The position numbers and the translations under genes are program-made. A stretch of DNA of 64,000 nucleotides from JAVBLQ01 sp031553435 (lineage in GTDB: Bacteria; Bacteroidota; Bacteroidia; Bacteroidales; Azobacteroidaceae), in contig JAVBLQ010000003.1 of assembly GCA_031553435.1 (NCBI GenBank), positions 1 to 64,000 of the forward strand, in the 5' to 3' direction. The notes beneath the pieces were generated by a model, which worked only from the letters and a program-made list of their open reading frames with translations, searched no databases and was not told the origin of the DNA. Of this stretch, positions 34,161 to 43,365 are shown in pieces (position 1 is the first letter of the stretch; the number at the start of each line of letters is the position of its first letter).

Positions 34161-34221
34161 AAGTGAAAAACTAAAAGTGGGCTTACGCACGACAATTTTT
34201 CACTTTTAGTTTTTCACTTTT
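34159..34221. terminator. Perfect 21-bp hairpin with conserved loop core between tcdA and clpC
   Basis: AAAAGTGAAAAACTAAAAGTG-type arm 34159-34179 and its exact complement at 34201-34221, loop 21 nt. The loop begins with GGCTTACGCACGACAA (34180-34195), the core shared with three other loci. The left arm starts in the tcdA stop codon, and the right arm lies six bases past the clpC stop. Both genes converge on it, so it can serve both. Confidence 0.8.
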
Positions 34222-34227
34222 CATTTT

Positions 34228-36777
34228 CTAATTACTTTTTGCCGTCTCCTCATTTTCAATTTTCAATTTTCCATTCTCAATTTTAGAAACAATCTTCTGA
34301 TTTTCTTTATCAAAGTCAACAGTGATTGTATCTCCTTCACTGACAGTGGCACGAATAATCATTTCGGCTAATTCATCTTCCAGATATTTTTGAATCGCTC
34401 TTTTCAACGGACGCGCTCCATATTGAACATCATATCCTTTGGATGCAATGAATTCTTTTACATCATCTGTGATCACCAAATGATAACCCAAGTTTTCAAC
34501 CCGTTTGTAAAAGCCTTTCAATTCAAGATCAATGATTTTGTAAATAGCATCTTTATCCAGTTGATCGAACATGACAATATCATCAACACGATTCAGGAAT
34601 TCAGGAGCAAATGCTCTGTGTAAAGCTTTTTGGATCACTCCACGTGAAAATTCTTTGTCGTCAGTACCGGTTGAAGGCGTAGCAAAACCAACCCCTTTTC
34701 CAAAATCTTTTAATTGACGTGTACCGATATTGGAAGTCATAATTAACAGTGTGTTCTTGAAATCTATTCTTCTTCCCAAACTATCCGTCAAGCGTCCTTC
34801 ATCCAATACCTGAAGTAAAAGGTTGAATACATCCGGATGCGCTTTTTCTATTTCATCGAGCAGAACAACGGAATATGGCTTACGGCGTACTTTTTCAGTC
34901 AATTGTCCACCTTCTTCATACCCTACGTATCCTGGAGGCGCTCCGATCAATCTGGACACACTGAATTTTTCCATGTATTCACTCATATCAATACGAATCA
35001 GAGTATCAGCCGAATCAAACATATATTCTGCCAGCATCTTGGCTAAATGAGTTTTTCCAACGCCTGTTGGGCCTAAAAACATAAATGTTCCGATAGGCTT
35101 GTTCGGATCCTTCAGTCCCACCCTATTTCGTTGTATTGCTTTTACAATTTTTTCAACAGCTTCGTCCTGACCAATGACTTTTCCTTTCAATTGGTCTTTC
35201 ATTTCCAATAATTTCTGGTTTTCAGCTTTTGCAATCCGTTGTACGGGAACACCCGACATCATGGCAACAACTTCGGCCACTTTTTCTTCATCAACAATTT
35301 GCTTATTTTCCTGAAGTTCTTCTTCCCATTTTTGTTTGGCAGCTTCCAACTGCAAAATAACTTTACGTTCTTTATCGCGGAAACTGGCTGCCAATTCAAA
35401 ATTCTGAGACTTAACGGCTTGCAGTTTTTGTTGTTTGGTATCTTCTACGGCAGCTTCTAATTCTTCAATTTCTTTGGGAACTACAATATTGGAAATATGT
35501 ACACGGGAGCCTGATTCGTCCAATGCATCAATCGCTTTATCCGGAAAATTACGGTCACTGATATATCTTTCCGTCAATTTCACGCAAGCATCGATTGCTT
35601 CCGGAGTATAAATTACATTGTGATGTTCTTCATACTTCGGTTTGATGTTCTGAAGAATCTGCATTGTTTCTTCCGGAGTAGTCGGATCTACCATTACTTT
35701 TTGGAAACGGCGTTCCAAAGCTCCGTCTTTTTCTATATTTTTTCTATACTCATCCAGCGTTGTTGCTCCGATACATTGAATTTCGCCTCTTGACAATGCC
35801 GGTTTCAACATATTAGCAGCATCCATCGAACCGGCAGCACCTCCTGCACCGACAATCGTATGAATTTCATCGATGAACAAGATGATATTCGGGTTCTTAG
35901 ACAATTCGTTCAAAATCGCTTTTATCCTTTCTTCAAATTGTCCGCGATATTTTGTTCCGGCCACAATCGAAGCCATATCCAAATTAATAACCCGTTTGTC
36001 GAATAATACACGGGATACTTTTCTTTGAACAATTCTCAAAGCTAATCCTTCGACAATAGCAGACTTACCAACTCCAGGTTCACCGATTAATACCGGATTA
36101 TTTTTCTTTCTCCGGCTTAATATCTGCGCCAAACGCTCAATTTCCCGTTCTCTGCCCACAATCGGATCCAGACGATTTTCTTCTGCGGCACGAGTCATAT
36201 CGGTTCCGAAATTATCAAGCACAGGTGTGTCACTGGTGGTCCTTTGGCCTCCCTGAGATTTCGGATTATTTTTTGATTTTGAGAAATCATCCTCTTCGTC
36301 ATCATTTTCATCCGTAAAACCAGGTCCAAACTGAGGATCATCCATAGAAGCCTCACCTGTTAATACGCTATAAACCGATTGATAATCAATTCCATGAGAT
36401 ATTAAAACCCTGGAAGCTATACTATTTTTTTCTTTCAACATACTCAATAATAAATGTTCCGTGTCGGTAAACTTACTTTTAAGATTCATCGATTCAAGAA
36501 TACTTAACCTCAAAAGGTTTTCAACACTTTTGTCAACAACAATATTTTCAACCGATTCAAAAACCGAATCGGAACGAATTTCATTTTCAATCTCTGACTT
36601 TATGTCAGACGGATCTACTCCAGCCATGCGAATAATTTCAACAGCGGTACAATCTTCATTGCGCAATAAACCCAACAAAAGATGTTCAACGCCGATGTAG
36701 TCATTATGAAGACGCCCAGCCTCTTCACGGCTGAAACTGATAATATCCTTTACGCTTTCTGAAAAATTCTTTTCCAT
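34228..36777 (-). CDS. clpC: ClpC: AAA+ unfoldase subunit of the Clp protease
   Basis: 849 residues. Two Clp N repeats (about 1-145), AAA+ domain 1 (Walker A GEPGVGKSA, about 206-215), a middle domain with a UVR-type segment (AASFRDKERKVILQLEAA), AAA+ domain 2 (Walker A GPTGVGKTH) and the D2-small domain. It feeds unfolded substrates to ClpP. The last residues KIENGKLKIENEE are encoded by the intergenic repeat word CATTTTCAATTTTCAATT (34251-34285), so the tail is repeat-derived. A -7 box lies at 36816-36823. Confidence 0.95.
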   Translation of the reverse strand: MEKNFSESVKDIISFSREEAGRLHNDYIGVEHLLLGLLRNEDCTAVEIIRMAGVDPSDIKSEIENEIRSDSVFESVENIVVDKSVENLLRLSILESMNLKSKFTDTEHLLLSMLKEKNSIASRVLISHGIDYQSVYSVLTGEASMDDPQFGPGFTDENDDEEDDFSKSKNNPKSQGGQRTTSDTPVLDNFGTDMTRAAEENRLDPIVGREREIERLAQILSRRKKNNPVLIGEPGVGKSAIVEGLALRIVQRKVSRVLFDKRVINLDMASIVAGTKYRGQFEERIKAILNELSKNPNIILFIDEIHTIVGAGGAAGSMDAANMLKPALSRGEIQCIGATTLDEYRKNIEKDGALERRFQKVMVDPTTPEETMQILQNIKPKYEEHHNVIYTPEAIDACVKLTERYISDRNFPDKAIDALDESGSRVHISNIVVPKEIEELEAAVEDTKQQKLQAVKSQNFELAASFRDKERKVILQLEAAKQKWEEELQENKQIVDEEKVAEVVAMMSGVPVQRIAKAENQKLLEMKDQLKGKVIGQDEAVEKIVKAIQRNRVGLKDPNKPIGTFMFLGPTGVGKTHLAKMLAEYMFDSADTLIRIDMSEYMEKFSVSRLIGAPPGYVGYEEGGQLTEKVRRKPYSVVLLDEIEKAHPDVFNLLLQVLDEGRLTDSLGRRIDFKNTLLIMTSNIGTRQLKDFGKGVGFATPSTGTDDKEFSRGVIQKALHRAFAPEFLNRVDDIVMFDQLDKDAIYKIIDLELKGFYKRVENLGYHLVITDDVKEFIASKGYDVQYGARPLKRAIQKYLEDELAEMIIRATVSEGDTITVDFDKENQKIVSKIENGKLKIENEETAKSN

Positions 36778-36815
36778 AATTATATATATTTTTCGGGGCT
36801 TTTCCGAGTATTTTA

Positions 36816-36823
36816 CAAATATA
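36816..36823 (-). promoter_or_regulatory. -7 box of clpC
   Basis: TATATTTG on the minus strand, about 39 bases before the ATG at 36777. The leader has a small CGG...CCG hairpin. No CIRCE or CtsR site was recognised. Confidence 0.5.
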
Positions 36824-36966
36824 CAACAAATATCTTCATATTTTGCTCAAAATATATGCCAGAAAAAATTCACTAAAATCAAAATTTTTGTATTACAAGA
36901 AAAAACCGTAACTTTAGTGCGTTTTTTCACAGCATAAAATTTGAAGTTTTAACAATCAAAATATAA

Positions 36967-39474
36967 ATGGCAGATCAAGAAAGAATTATTAAAATCAATA
37001 TCGAAGAAGAGATGAAATCTGCGTACATTGACTATTCAATGTCCGTTATCGTTTCACGTGCATTGCCGGATGTAAGAGATGGTTTCAAACCCGTTCACCG
37101 GCGCGTTTTATTTGGAATGAACGAATTGGGGAATACTTCCGATAAACCTTATAAAAAGTCTGCCAGAATCGTGGGAGAAGTACTCGGTAAATACCACCCG
37201 CATGGTGATAGTTCCGTGTATTTTGCAATGGTACGTATGGCTCAGGAGTGGTCGCTCCGCTATCCTTTGGTAGACGGACAAGGAAATTTCGGATCGGTTG
37301 ACGGAGATATGCCTGCAGCTATGCGTTATACTGAAGCGCGCTTTGCCAAATTGGCAGAAGAAATGTTGAGGGATATCGACAAAGAAACTGTTGATTTCCA
37401 ACTCAACTTTGATGATACGTTAAAAGAGCCCACCGTGTTGCCTACACGCATTCCTAATTTATTAATAAACGGCGCTTCCGGGATTGCCGTGGGAATGGCT
37501 ACCAATATGCCTCCCCACAACATGACGGAGTCCATTAATGCCATTGTGGCATATGTAGATTCGAGAGCATCTATTGATATGGAGGGCTTGATGCAATATA
37601 TCAAAGCTCCTGATTTCCCGACAGGTGGTTATATTTACGGATATGCCGGCGTGAAATCTGCTTTTGAAACCGGACGTGGCCGTGTTGTTTTAAGAGGAAA
37701 AGCTGAAATTGAAAATGAAGGAAACCGTGAAAAAATAATCATCACGGAAATACCATATTTGGTAAACAAAGCCGAACTGATCAAAACAATAGCTGACCTG
37801 GTTGAAGAAAAGAAAATCGAAGGAATCACCAATGTAAATGACGAATCAGACCGCCAGGGAATGCGTATTGTTGTCGATGTCAGACGAGATGCCAATGCCA
37901 ATGTGATTCTGAATAAACTGTATAAATTTACAGCATTGCAATCATCTTTCAGCGTAAACAACATTGCCTTGGTCAACGGACGTCCCAAAATGTTGAATCT
38001 CAAAGATATGATTGGACATTTTGTTGACCACCGCCATGAGGTTGTTACCAGACGCACACAATTTGAATTGAGAAAGGCCGAAGAAAGAGCACATATCCTT
38101 GAAGGTTTGATCATTGCATCTGATAATATTGATGAAGTTATCGCCATCATCCGTTCTTCCGGCAGTCCGAATGAAGCAATCGAACGCTTGATAGAAAGAT
38201 TTAAGCTCTCCGATATACAAGCCAGAGCGATTGTTGAAATGCGTTTGCGCCAGTTGACCGGACTGGAGCAAGATAAGCTAAGAAACGAATACGAGGAAGT
38301 TTGTAAATTAATCGAACACCTCAAAAGCATTCTTTCAAATGAAGATATGCGGATGGAAATTATCAAAGATGAATTGATTGAAATCCGTGATAAATATGGT
38401 GATGAAAGAAAAACAGAAATCATCTATGCATCAGAAGAATTAAATCCGGAGGATTTTTATGCCGATGATGAAATGATCATTACCATTTCGCACATGGGGT
38501 ACATCAAACGGACTCCTCTTTCAGAATTCCGCGCACAAGGACGTGGAGGCGTAGGAGCCAAAGGAACAGAAACCCGTGACGAAGATTTTGTAGAATACAT
38601 TTATCCCGCAAGCATGCACGCTACCATGCTTTTCTTTACTCAAAAAGGGAAATGCTATTGGCTCAAGGTTTTCGAAATTCCCGAAGGAACCAAAAACTCC
38701 AAAGGAAGAGCTATTCAAAATCTGTTGAATATTGATTCCGATGATAAAGTCAGTGCATTTATCAGAGTTAAAAATCTGACAAGTGATATTGATTTCATCA
38801 ATTCTCATTATTTATTATTCTGTACTAAAAAGGGTGTGATTAAGAAAACGTTATTGGAAGCATATTCCCGTCCTCGTCAGAACGGTGTCAATGCTATTAC
38901 CATCCGTGAAGACGATCAGGTAATTGATGTTAGGATGACCAACGGTAATAATCATATCCTCATCGCCAATAAGAATGGCCGCGCTATTCGTTTCCATGAA
39001 AGCGTTGTTCGTGTAATGGGAAGAACTGCTACCGGAGTTCGGGGAATGACATTAGACGAAGACGGTCAGGATGAAGTAATTGGAATGATTTGTGTTAAAA
39101 ATCCGGAAAAAGAAACAATAATGGTTGTTTCCGAACAAGGTTACGGAAAACGTTCCGATCTCGAAGATTACCGCATAACCAACCGTGGAGGTAAAGGAGT
39201 AAAAACCATCAATGTAACTGAAAAAACCGGAAAACTGGTTGCCATCAAAACTGTTACCGACGAAAATGACCTGATGATCATCAATAAATCAGGAATTACC
39301 ATACGTCTGAAAGTCTCCGATTTCCGGATTACCGGTCGTGCCACACAAGGCGTTCGTTTGATCAATCTGGGAAAACGCAATGATGAAATAGCTTCCGTAT
39401 GTAAAGTAATGTCGGATGTGGAAGAAAACAAAGAAGCCGGCAACGATGAAACCAATGAAATAACCCAAGAATGA
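36967..39474 (+). CDS. gyrA: GyrA: DNA gyrase subunit A
   Basis: 835 residues. The N-terminal breakage-reunion domain carries the catalytic tyrosine in AAMRYTEARFAK (Tyr121). The quinolone region reads HPHGDSSVYFAMVRM: the serine equivalent to E. coli Ser83 is present and Phe stands at the place of Asp87, which is common in this phylum. The C-terminal pinwheel carries a GyrA-box-like TNRGGKG (about 739-745), supporting gyrase rather than topoisomerase IV. The acidic tail is typical. A weak -7 box (TAACTTTA) lies about 50 bases upstream. Confidence 0.95.
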   Translation: MADQERIIKINIEEEMKSAYIDYSMSVIVSRALPDVRDGFKPVHRRVLFGMNELGNTSDKPYKKSARIVGEVLGKYHPHGDSSVYFAMVRMAQEWSLRYPLVDGQGNFGSVDGDMPAAMRYTEARFAKLAEEMLRDIDKETVDFQLNFDDTLKEPTVLPTRIPNLLINGASGIAVGMATNMPPHNMTESINAIVAYVDSRASIDMEGLMQYIKAPDFPTGGYIYGYAGVKSAFETGRGRVVLRGKAEIENEGNREKIIITEIPYLVNKAELIKTIADLVEEKKIEGITNVNDESDRQGMRIVVDVRRDANANVILNKLYKFTALQSSFSVNNIALVNGRPKMLNLKDMIGHFVDHRHEVVTRRTQFELRKAEERAHILEGLIIASDNIDEVIAIIRSSGSPNEAIERLIERFKLSDIQARAIVEMRLRQLTGLEQDKLRNEYEEVCKLIEHLKSILSNEDMRMEIIKDELIEIRDKYGDERKTEIIYASEELNPEDFYADDEMIITISHMGYIKRTPLSEFRAQGRGGVGAKGTETRDEDFVEYIYPASMHATMLFFTQKGKCYWLKVFEIPEGTKNSKGRAIQNLLNIDSDDKVSAFIRVKNLTSDIDFINSHYLLFCTKKGVIKKTLLEAYSRPRQNGVNAITIREDDQVIDVRMTNGNNHILIANKNGRAIRFHESVVRVMGRTATGVRGMTLDEDGQDEVIGMICVKNPEKETIMVVSEQGYGKRSDLEDYRITNRGGKGVKTINVTEKTGKLVAIKTVTDENDLMIINKSGITIRLKVSDFRITGRATQGVRLINLGKRNDEIASVCKVMSDVEENKEAGNDETNEITQE

Positions 39475-39505
39475 AAATAATAAACCATCTAAAAGAATTA
39501 TAACA

Positions 39506-40738
39506 ATGAAACGACTATTATTTACAGTTGCGATGTGTATTGCAATTGTTGGTTCGTCATTCGGACAGAAAAAAGCCGTCAATGATGCAAAAAATGAAGC
39601 AAAAGCTGAAAAACCTAATTTTGATGAAGCAAGAAATTTGATCAAAGGAGCTTTGACAAATCCCGAAACAAAAGATGATCCGAATACCTGGTATGTAGCC
39701 GGTGACATCGAAAATGCTCAATTCGACAAACTGAGAATTAATAAAGAACTTTTGAAACAAACCGTTGATGAAGCAGCTATGTACAATGCTCTTTACAACA
39801 TCACTCCTTATTTTTTGGTTTGCGATTCTTTAGATCAGTTGCCTGATGAAAAAGGGAAAGTAAAATCTAAATTCAGGAAAAACATAAAATCGATCCTTCA
39901 GACAAATGCTAATTATTTGATTAACGGAGGCGCTTATTTCTATGAAAATCAAGATTATCCAAAGGCATACGCTTTTTTCCAACAGTATCTTAACCTTCCT
40001 GATTTAGCAATGTTCATAGGAGATAAAACTCCTATAGTTGCTAAAAATGACTCTAATTATATGATGATCAAATTCTATTCAGGAATTGCAGCTTCTCAAA
40101 TGGAAGATCATTCAAAAGCCATCAAAGCTTACGAAAGTCTGAAAAATGACAATTACAAAGCCGCTGAAGTATATCAATATCTATGTATGGAATACGATCA
40201 GGCTAAAGATTCTGTAAATTTCGTCAAAACTTTGAAAGAAGGTGTTGAAAAATTCCCGGATAATTCCTATTTCATACTTAACCTGATCAATCAATACATT
40301 TATGGTAATAAAACAGACGAAGCTATCACCTATTTGAACAAAGCTATTGCTCAAAAACCAGAAGATCCTCAACTCTACGATGTTTTGGGTAAAATTTATG
40401 AGAACAGAAAAGAAATAGATAAGGCTACTGAAAACTTCCAGAAAGCGCTTTCTTTCAACCCTGAATATGCAGAAGCTATCGGTGACATGGGACGTATCTA
40501 TTACAATCAGGCTGTAGAACTTCAACAAAAAGCCAACGATATTACCGACAATAAACAATATCAGACTACTCTCGTTGATGTAAAAGCTTTGTTCCAAAAA
40601 GCATTACCGTTTTTTGAAAAAGCTCATAAATTGAAACCAGAAGAAAGAGAATATAAATTGGCTCTTCGCGGAATCTATTATAGCTTAAACATGGGTACTG
40701 AACTTGAAGCTATTGAAAAGGAATTGAATAGCTATTAA
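39506..40738 (+). CDS. Exported TPR-repeat protein
   Basis: 410 residues. A signal peptide (1-20, ending GSSFGQ) is followed by mixed helical repeats with clear TPR units at about 185-215 and 280-345 (PEDPQLYDVLGKIYENRKEIDKATENFQKALSFNPEYAEA). It lies 31 bases after gyrA in the same direction, so it is possibly cotranscribed. Proteins like this occur beside gyrA in Bacteroidota; the role is not known. A strong bidirectional terminator follows. Confidence 0.8.
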   Translation: MKRLLFTVAMCIAIVGSSFGQKKAVNDAKNEAKAEKPNFDEARNLIKGALTNPETKDDPNTWYVAGDIENAQFDKLRINKELLKQTVDEAAMYNALYNITPYFLVCDSLDQLPDEKGKVKSKFRKNIKSILQTNANYLINGGAYFYENQDYPKAYAFFQQYLNLPDLAMFIGDKTPIVAKNDSNYMMIKFYSGIAASQMEDHSKAIKAYESLKNDNYKAAEVYQYLCMEYDQAKDSVNFVKTLKEGVEKFPDNSYFILNLINQYIYGNKTDEAITYLNKAIAQKPEDPQLYDVLGKIYENRKEIDKATENFQKALSFNPEYAEAIGDMGRIYYNQAVELQQKANDITDNKQYQTTLVDVKALFQKALPFFEKAHKLKPEEREYKLALRGIYYSLNMGTELEAIEKELNSY

Positions 40739-40755
40739 AAGAACATATATCTATC

Positions 40756-40800
40756 AAAAAATACCGCTAAAGCAATATTTCAACTTTAGCGGTATTTTTT
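40756..40800. terminator. Bidirectional terminator, perfect 17-bp stem
   Basis: AAAAAATACCGCTAAAG (40756-40772) and its exact complement (40784-40800), loop 11 nt, with A- and T-runs at the two ends. It serves the TPR gene and the convergent peptide transporter gene. Confidence 0.85.
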
Positions 40801-40818
40801 ACTCTTGACCTTCGCCTT

Positions 40819-42609
40819 TTATTTCGCCACCTTCTCCAATTTCTTCATAATAGAAAAAATAAACAATGCGGAAAGGATGCAACATATCACAAATATTCCC
40901 CAAAGCATATATAAATCAATGCTTCCCCATAACAAACTTCCTATAAATAAAAGTTTATTTCCTGTAGCAGTTGCTAATAACCATCCTCCCTGCATCAACC
41001 CCTGAAAACGAGGAGGTGCAACTTTAGAGACAAATGATAAGCCCATTGGACTCAAAAACAACTCTGCCACAGTAAGAACTAAATAGCTATTTATCAACCA
41101 ATAAGGAGAAATACGCATAGTATCTGCTATTGCACCTCCTGCCAAATCCTTGGGGGATATTAATCCGAATGAACCAACCAGAACAATCACAAAACCAAGA
41201 GCGGCAATGATCATCCCGATGCCTATTTTTCTCGGTGTGGATGGTTCTTTTCCTTTATTATTCAACCAAGTGAAAACACCCATCACCAATGGTGTAAGCG
41301 CAACGATAAACAACGGATTGAATGCCTGGAAAATTTCAGGGGCTATCGGATTGGAAGCATCATAAGTGGAAACAAAGTAATAACAAAAACCTCCAAAAAT
41401 GATCAACATACCTAACCCGATAACACGACTCAAAATCGAAGCATTTTTGCCAACTAACAGCACTAATCCGGAAACAGCACCAATCACACACAATATGGAA
41501 TTCAGATTAAAAAATAAGAATGTAAACCTGGAAACTTCTTTAGCTATATAATCCCTTGCAAAATAAGTCAAGGCTAACCCATTTTGATGGAACGACATCC
41601 AAAAGAAAATAACAACTACAAATACTAAAGTCAGTGCCGATATACGAGGACGTTCTTCTTTGGTCGATATTTGAAACATAAAAGAAACAAATGCCACAAA
41701 TAAGCCGATTGCCAAACCTAAAGAATAATTTTGTAATCCAAAATGGAACAACAACGTTATAATAGCCAGTAATCCTAAAGAGATAACAACAGACATTGGA
41801 TTGATTTTTACCTTAGGTTTTTCCTGATTAGTAGTTTCCGCTTTTTTAGCTACAGCAGGCAAAGATTTATTGAACATCAGATATATTATTAAAGATAAAA
41901 TCATTGCTCCGGCAGCAACAGCAAATGCATAATTATATCCTTTAGTAAAAACATCTATATATTGATTTGCAAACAAAGTCAAATCTGTTATTGATTTACC
42001 ACTCACATGATTTGCCAGATTCTGAAGTTGAGATGTATCCGCCAATGTTCCATTCAGGTAGTTATGACACAGAGAAGGAAGACTTCCGTCATGCAAAAAA
42101 CCATTATGCTCAAGCCACCAATTCCGCACGCCGGTTGCAACAAAAGGAGCGAAAAACGCACCGATATTGATACCCATGTAAAATATCATGAATGCTTTAT
42201 CTCGATACTTAGCATATTTTTCATCGTCATACAACTGTCCGACAACGGCTTGTAAATTTCCTTTGAAAAAACCATTTCCAAGTGCAATCACAATAAGAGC
42301 TGCTAATGTTCCATATAAAGACATTCCTGGTATTGCGATCAGAAAATATCCGGCAAACATGATTACTTGCCCTGCAAAAATCACCGTTTTATACTGTTTA
42401 GTCCAGTCCGCCAGCATCCCACCGATCAAAGCTAATGCATAAATAGCAAAATAGAACCAACTATAATAATCACCGGCAACTTTTTCTGATAAACCGTATC
42501 GGGCTTGAAGAAATAAAACCAAAATTGCCATCATGGTGTAAAAGCCGAAACGCTCACCCATGTTCGTAAAAAAAGCAACAAATAGTCCCTTAGGATGTTC
42601 TTTAAACAT
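40819..42609 (-). CDS. POT-family peptide transporter
   Basis: 596 residues from the ATG at 42609 (an upstream ATG at 42651 would sit in the promoter). POT signatures: FTNMGERFGFYTMMAILVLFL at the first membrane segment (ExxERFxYY type), GGMLADWTKQYKTVIFAGQ for the MFS loop, and PFVATGVRN. About 14 membrane segments; the extra loop at 190-230 is periplasmic. Imports di- and tripeptides with protons. It is divergent from the HAD gene over a shared palindromic promoter. Confidence 0.92.
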   Translation of the reverse strand: MFKEHPKGLFVAFFTNMGERFGFYTMMAILVLFLQARYGLSEKVAGDYYSWFYFAIYALALIGGMLADWTKQYKTVIFAGQVIMFAGYFLIAIPGMSLYGTLAALIVIALGNGFFKGNLQAVVGQLYDDEKYAKYRDKAFMIFYMGINIGAFFAPFVATGVRNWWLEHNGFLHDGSLPSLCHNYLNGTLADTSQLQNLANHVSGKSITDLTLFANQYIDVFTKGYNYAFAVAAGAMILSLIIYLMFNKSLPAVAKKAETTNQEKPKVKINPMSVVISLGLLAIITLLFHFGLQNYSLGLAIGLFVAFVSFMFQISTKEERPRISALTLVFVVVIFFWMSFHQNGLALTYFARDYIAKEVSRFTFLFFNLNSILCVIGAVSGLVLLVGKNASILSRVIGLGMLIIFGGFCYYFVSTYDASNPIAPEIFQAFNPLFIVALTPLVMGVFTWLNNKGKEPSTPRKIGIGMIIAALGFVIVLVGSFGLISPKDLAGGAIADTMRISPYWLINSYLVLTVAELFLSPMGLSFVSKVAPPRFQGLMQGGWLLATATGNKLLFIGSLLWGSIDLYMLWGIFVICCILSALFIFSIMKKLEKVAK

Positions 42610-42630
42610 AAATATAAATTTTATTTTTTG

Positions 42631-42646
42631 TATTTTTGCAAAAATA
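42631..42646. promoter_or_regulatory. Palindromic bidirectional promoter
   Basis: TATTTTTGCAAAAATA is a perfect 16-bp palindrome. Read in either direction it gives the -7 box TATTTTTG, so the two -7 boxes share one site. The plus-strand start would be near 42647 for the HAD gene (ATG 42663) and the minus-strand start near 42630 for the transporter (ATG 42609). Confidence 0.6.
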
Positions 42647-42662
42647 ATCAAAAAAATTAAGT

Positions 42663-43295
42663 ATGAAACAAATCTGTGTATTATTTGACCTTGACGGAGT
42701 GATTATTGACACCGAATCTCAATATGATATTTTCTGGAAAAAAACAGGAGAAGATTATCAATTGGGAATCAAAGACTTCGAAAAAAAGATTAAGGGAACC
42801 ACTCTCCCCAATATATTAAGTAAATATTTTTCTCATTTATCTGTCGTAGAACAGGAAAAAATAGTCAAAGCCAATCAGCATTTCGAAACTACAATGTCGT
42901 TCGATGAAATTCCCGGAGCCATGAATTTTATCAAAGAATTAAGAGACAATGGAGTAAAAACAGGTTTAGTTACCAGCTCTGATGATATGAAACTTAAATT
43001 GGTCTTTGAAAAATTAAATTTCGACAGTTTATTTGATACCGTAGTTTCTGCCGACAGAATTACGCACGGCAAACCACATCCGATGTGTTATTTGCTGGCT
43101 GCAAAAGATTTAGAAGCAGATCCATCCGATTGTTTCGTATTCGAAGACTCTTTTCCGGGCATTCAATCCGGAAATGATGCAGGAATGAAAGTAATAGGTT
43201 TATCAACAACTAATCCCGCATCTTCCATTCAAGACAAGGTTTTGAAAGTTATTCCTGATTTTAAGGATTTTTCGTTGAAAGATTTGAGATATTAG
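42663..43295 (+). CDS. HAD-superfamily hydrolase, phosphoglucomutase-like
   Basis: 210 residues. Motif I FDLDGVIIDTE with the nucleophile Asp, a cap domain (about 20-85), motif II VTSSDD, motif III lysine in the HGKPHP region, and motif IV VFEDSFPGIQSG. The pattern fits the beta-phosphoglucomutase/sugar-phosphate phosphatase branch; the substrate is not clear. Its TAG stop codon is the first three bases of the inverted repeat 43293-43365. Confidence 0.88.
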   Translation: MKQICVLFDLDGVIIDTESQYDIFWKKTGEDYQLGIKDFEKKIKGTTLPNILSKYFSHLSVVEQEKIVKANQHFETTMSFDEIPGAMNFIKELRDNGVKTGLVTSSDDMKLKLVFEKLNFDSLFDTVVSADRITHGKPHPMCYLLAAKDLEADPSDCFVFEDSFPGIQSGNDAGMKVIGLSTTNPASSIQDKVLKVIPDFKDFSLKDLRY

Positions 43296-43365
43296 AACAC
43301 AGAACACACGAATTACACTGAAAAATCACATATTTTTTTGTGTAATTCGTGTGTTCTGTGTTCTA
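43293..43365. terminator. 26-bp perfect inverted repeat holding both stop codons
   Basis: TAGAACACAGAACAC... (43293-43318) is exactly complementary to 43340-43365. The first three bases are the TAG of the HAD gene and the last three are the TAG of murF on the other strand. The loop is 21 nt and contains a T-run. It would terminate both converging genes. Confidence 0.8.

Noticed and set aside
36777..36966. CIRCE or CtsR heat-shock operator before clpC
   Set aside because: No TTAGCACTC-n9-GAGTGCTAA or CtsR heptad repeat was found.
37635..38423. A 262-codon open frame opposite gyrA
   Set aside because: It lies wholly inside gyrA on the other strand, has no promoter box or signal, and its serine/isoleucine-rich sequence is what the complement of a conserved gene gives.
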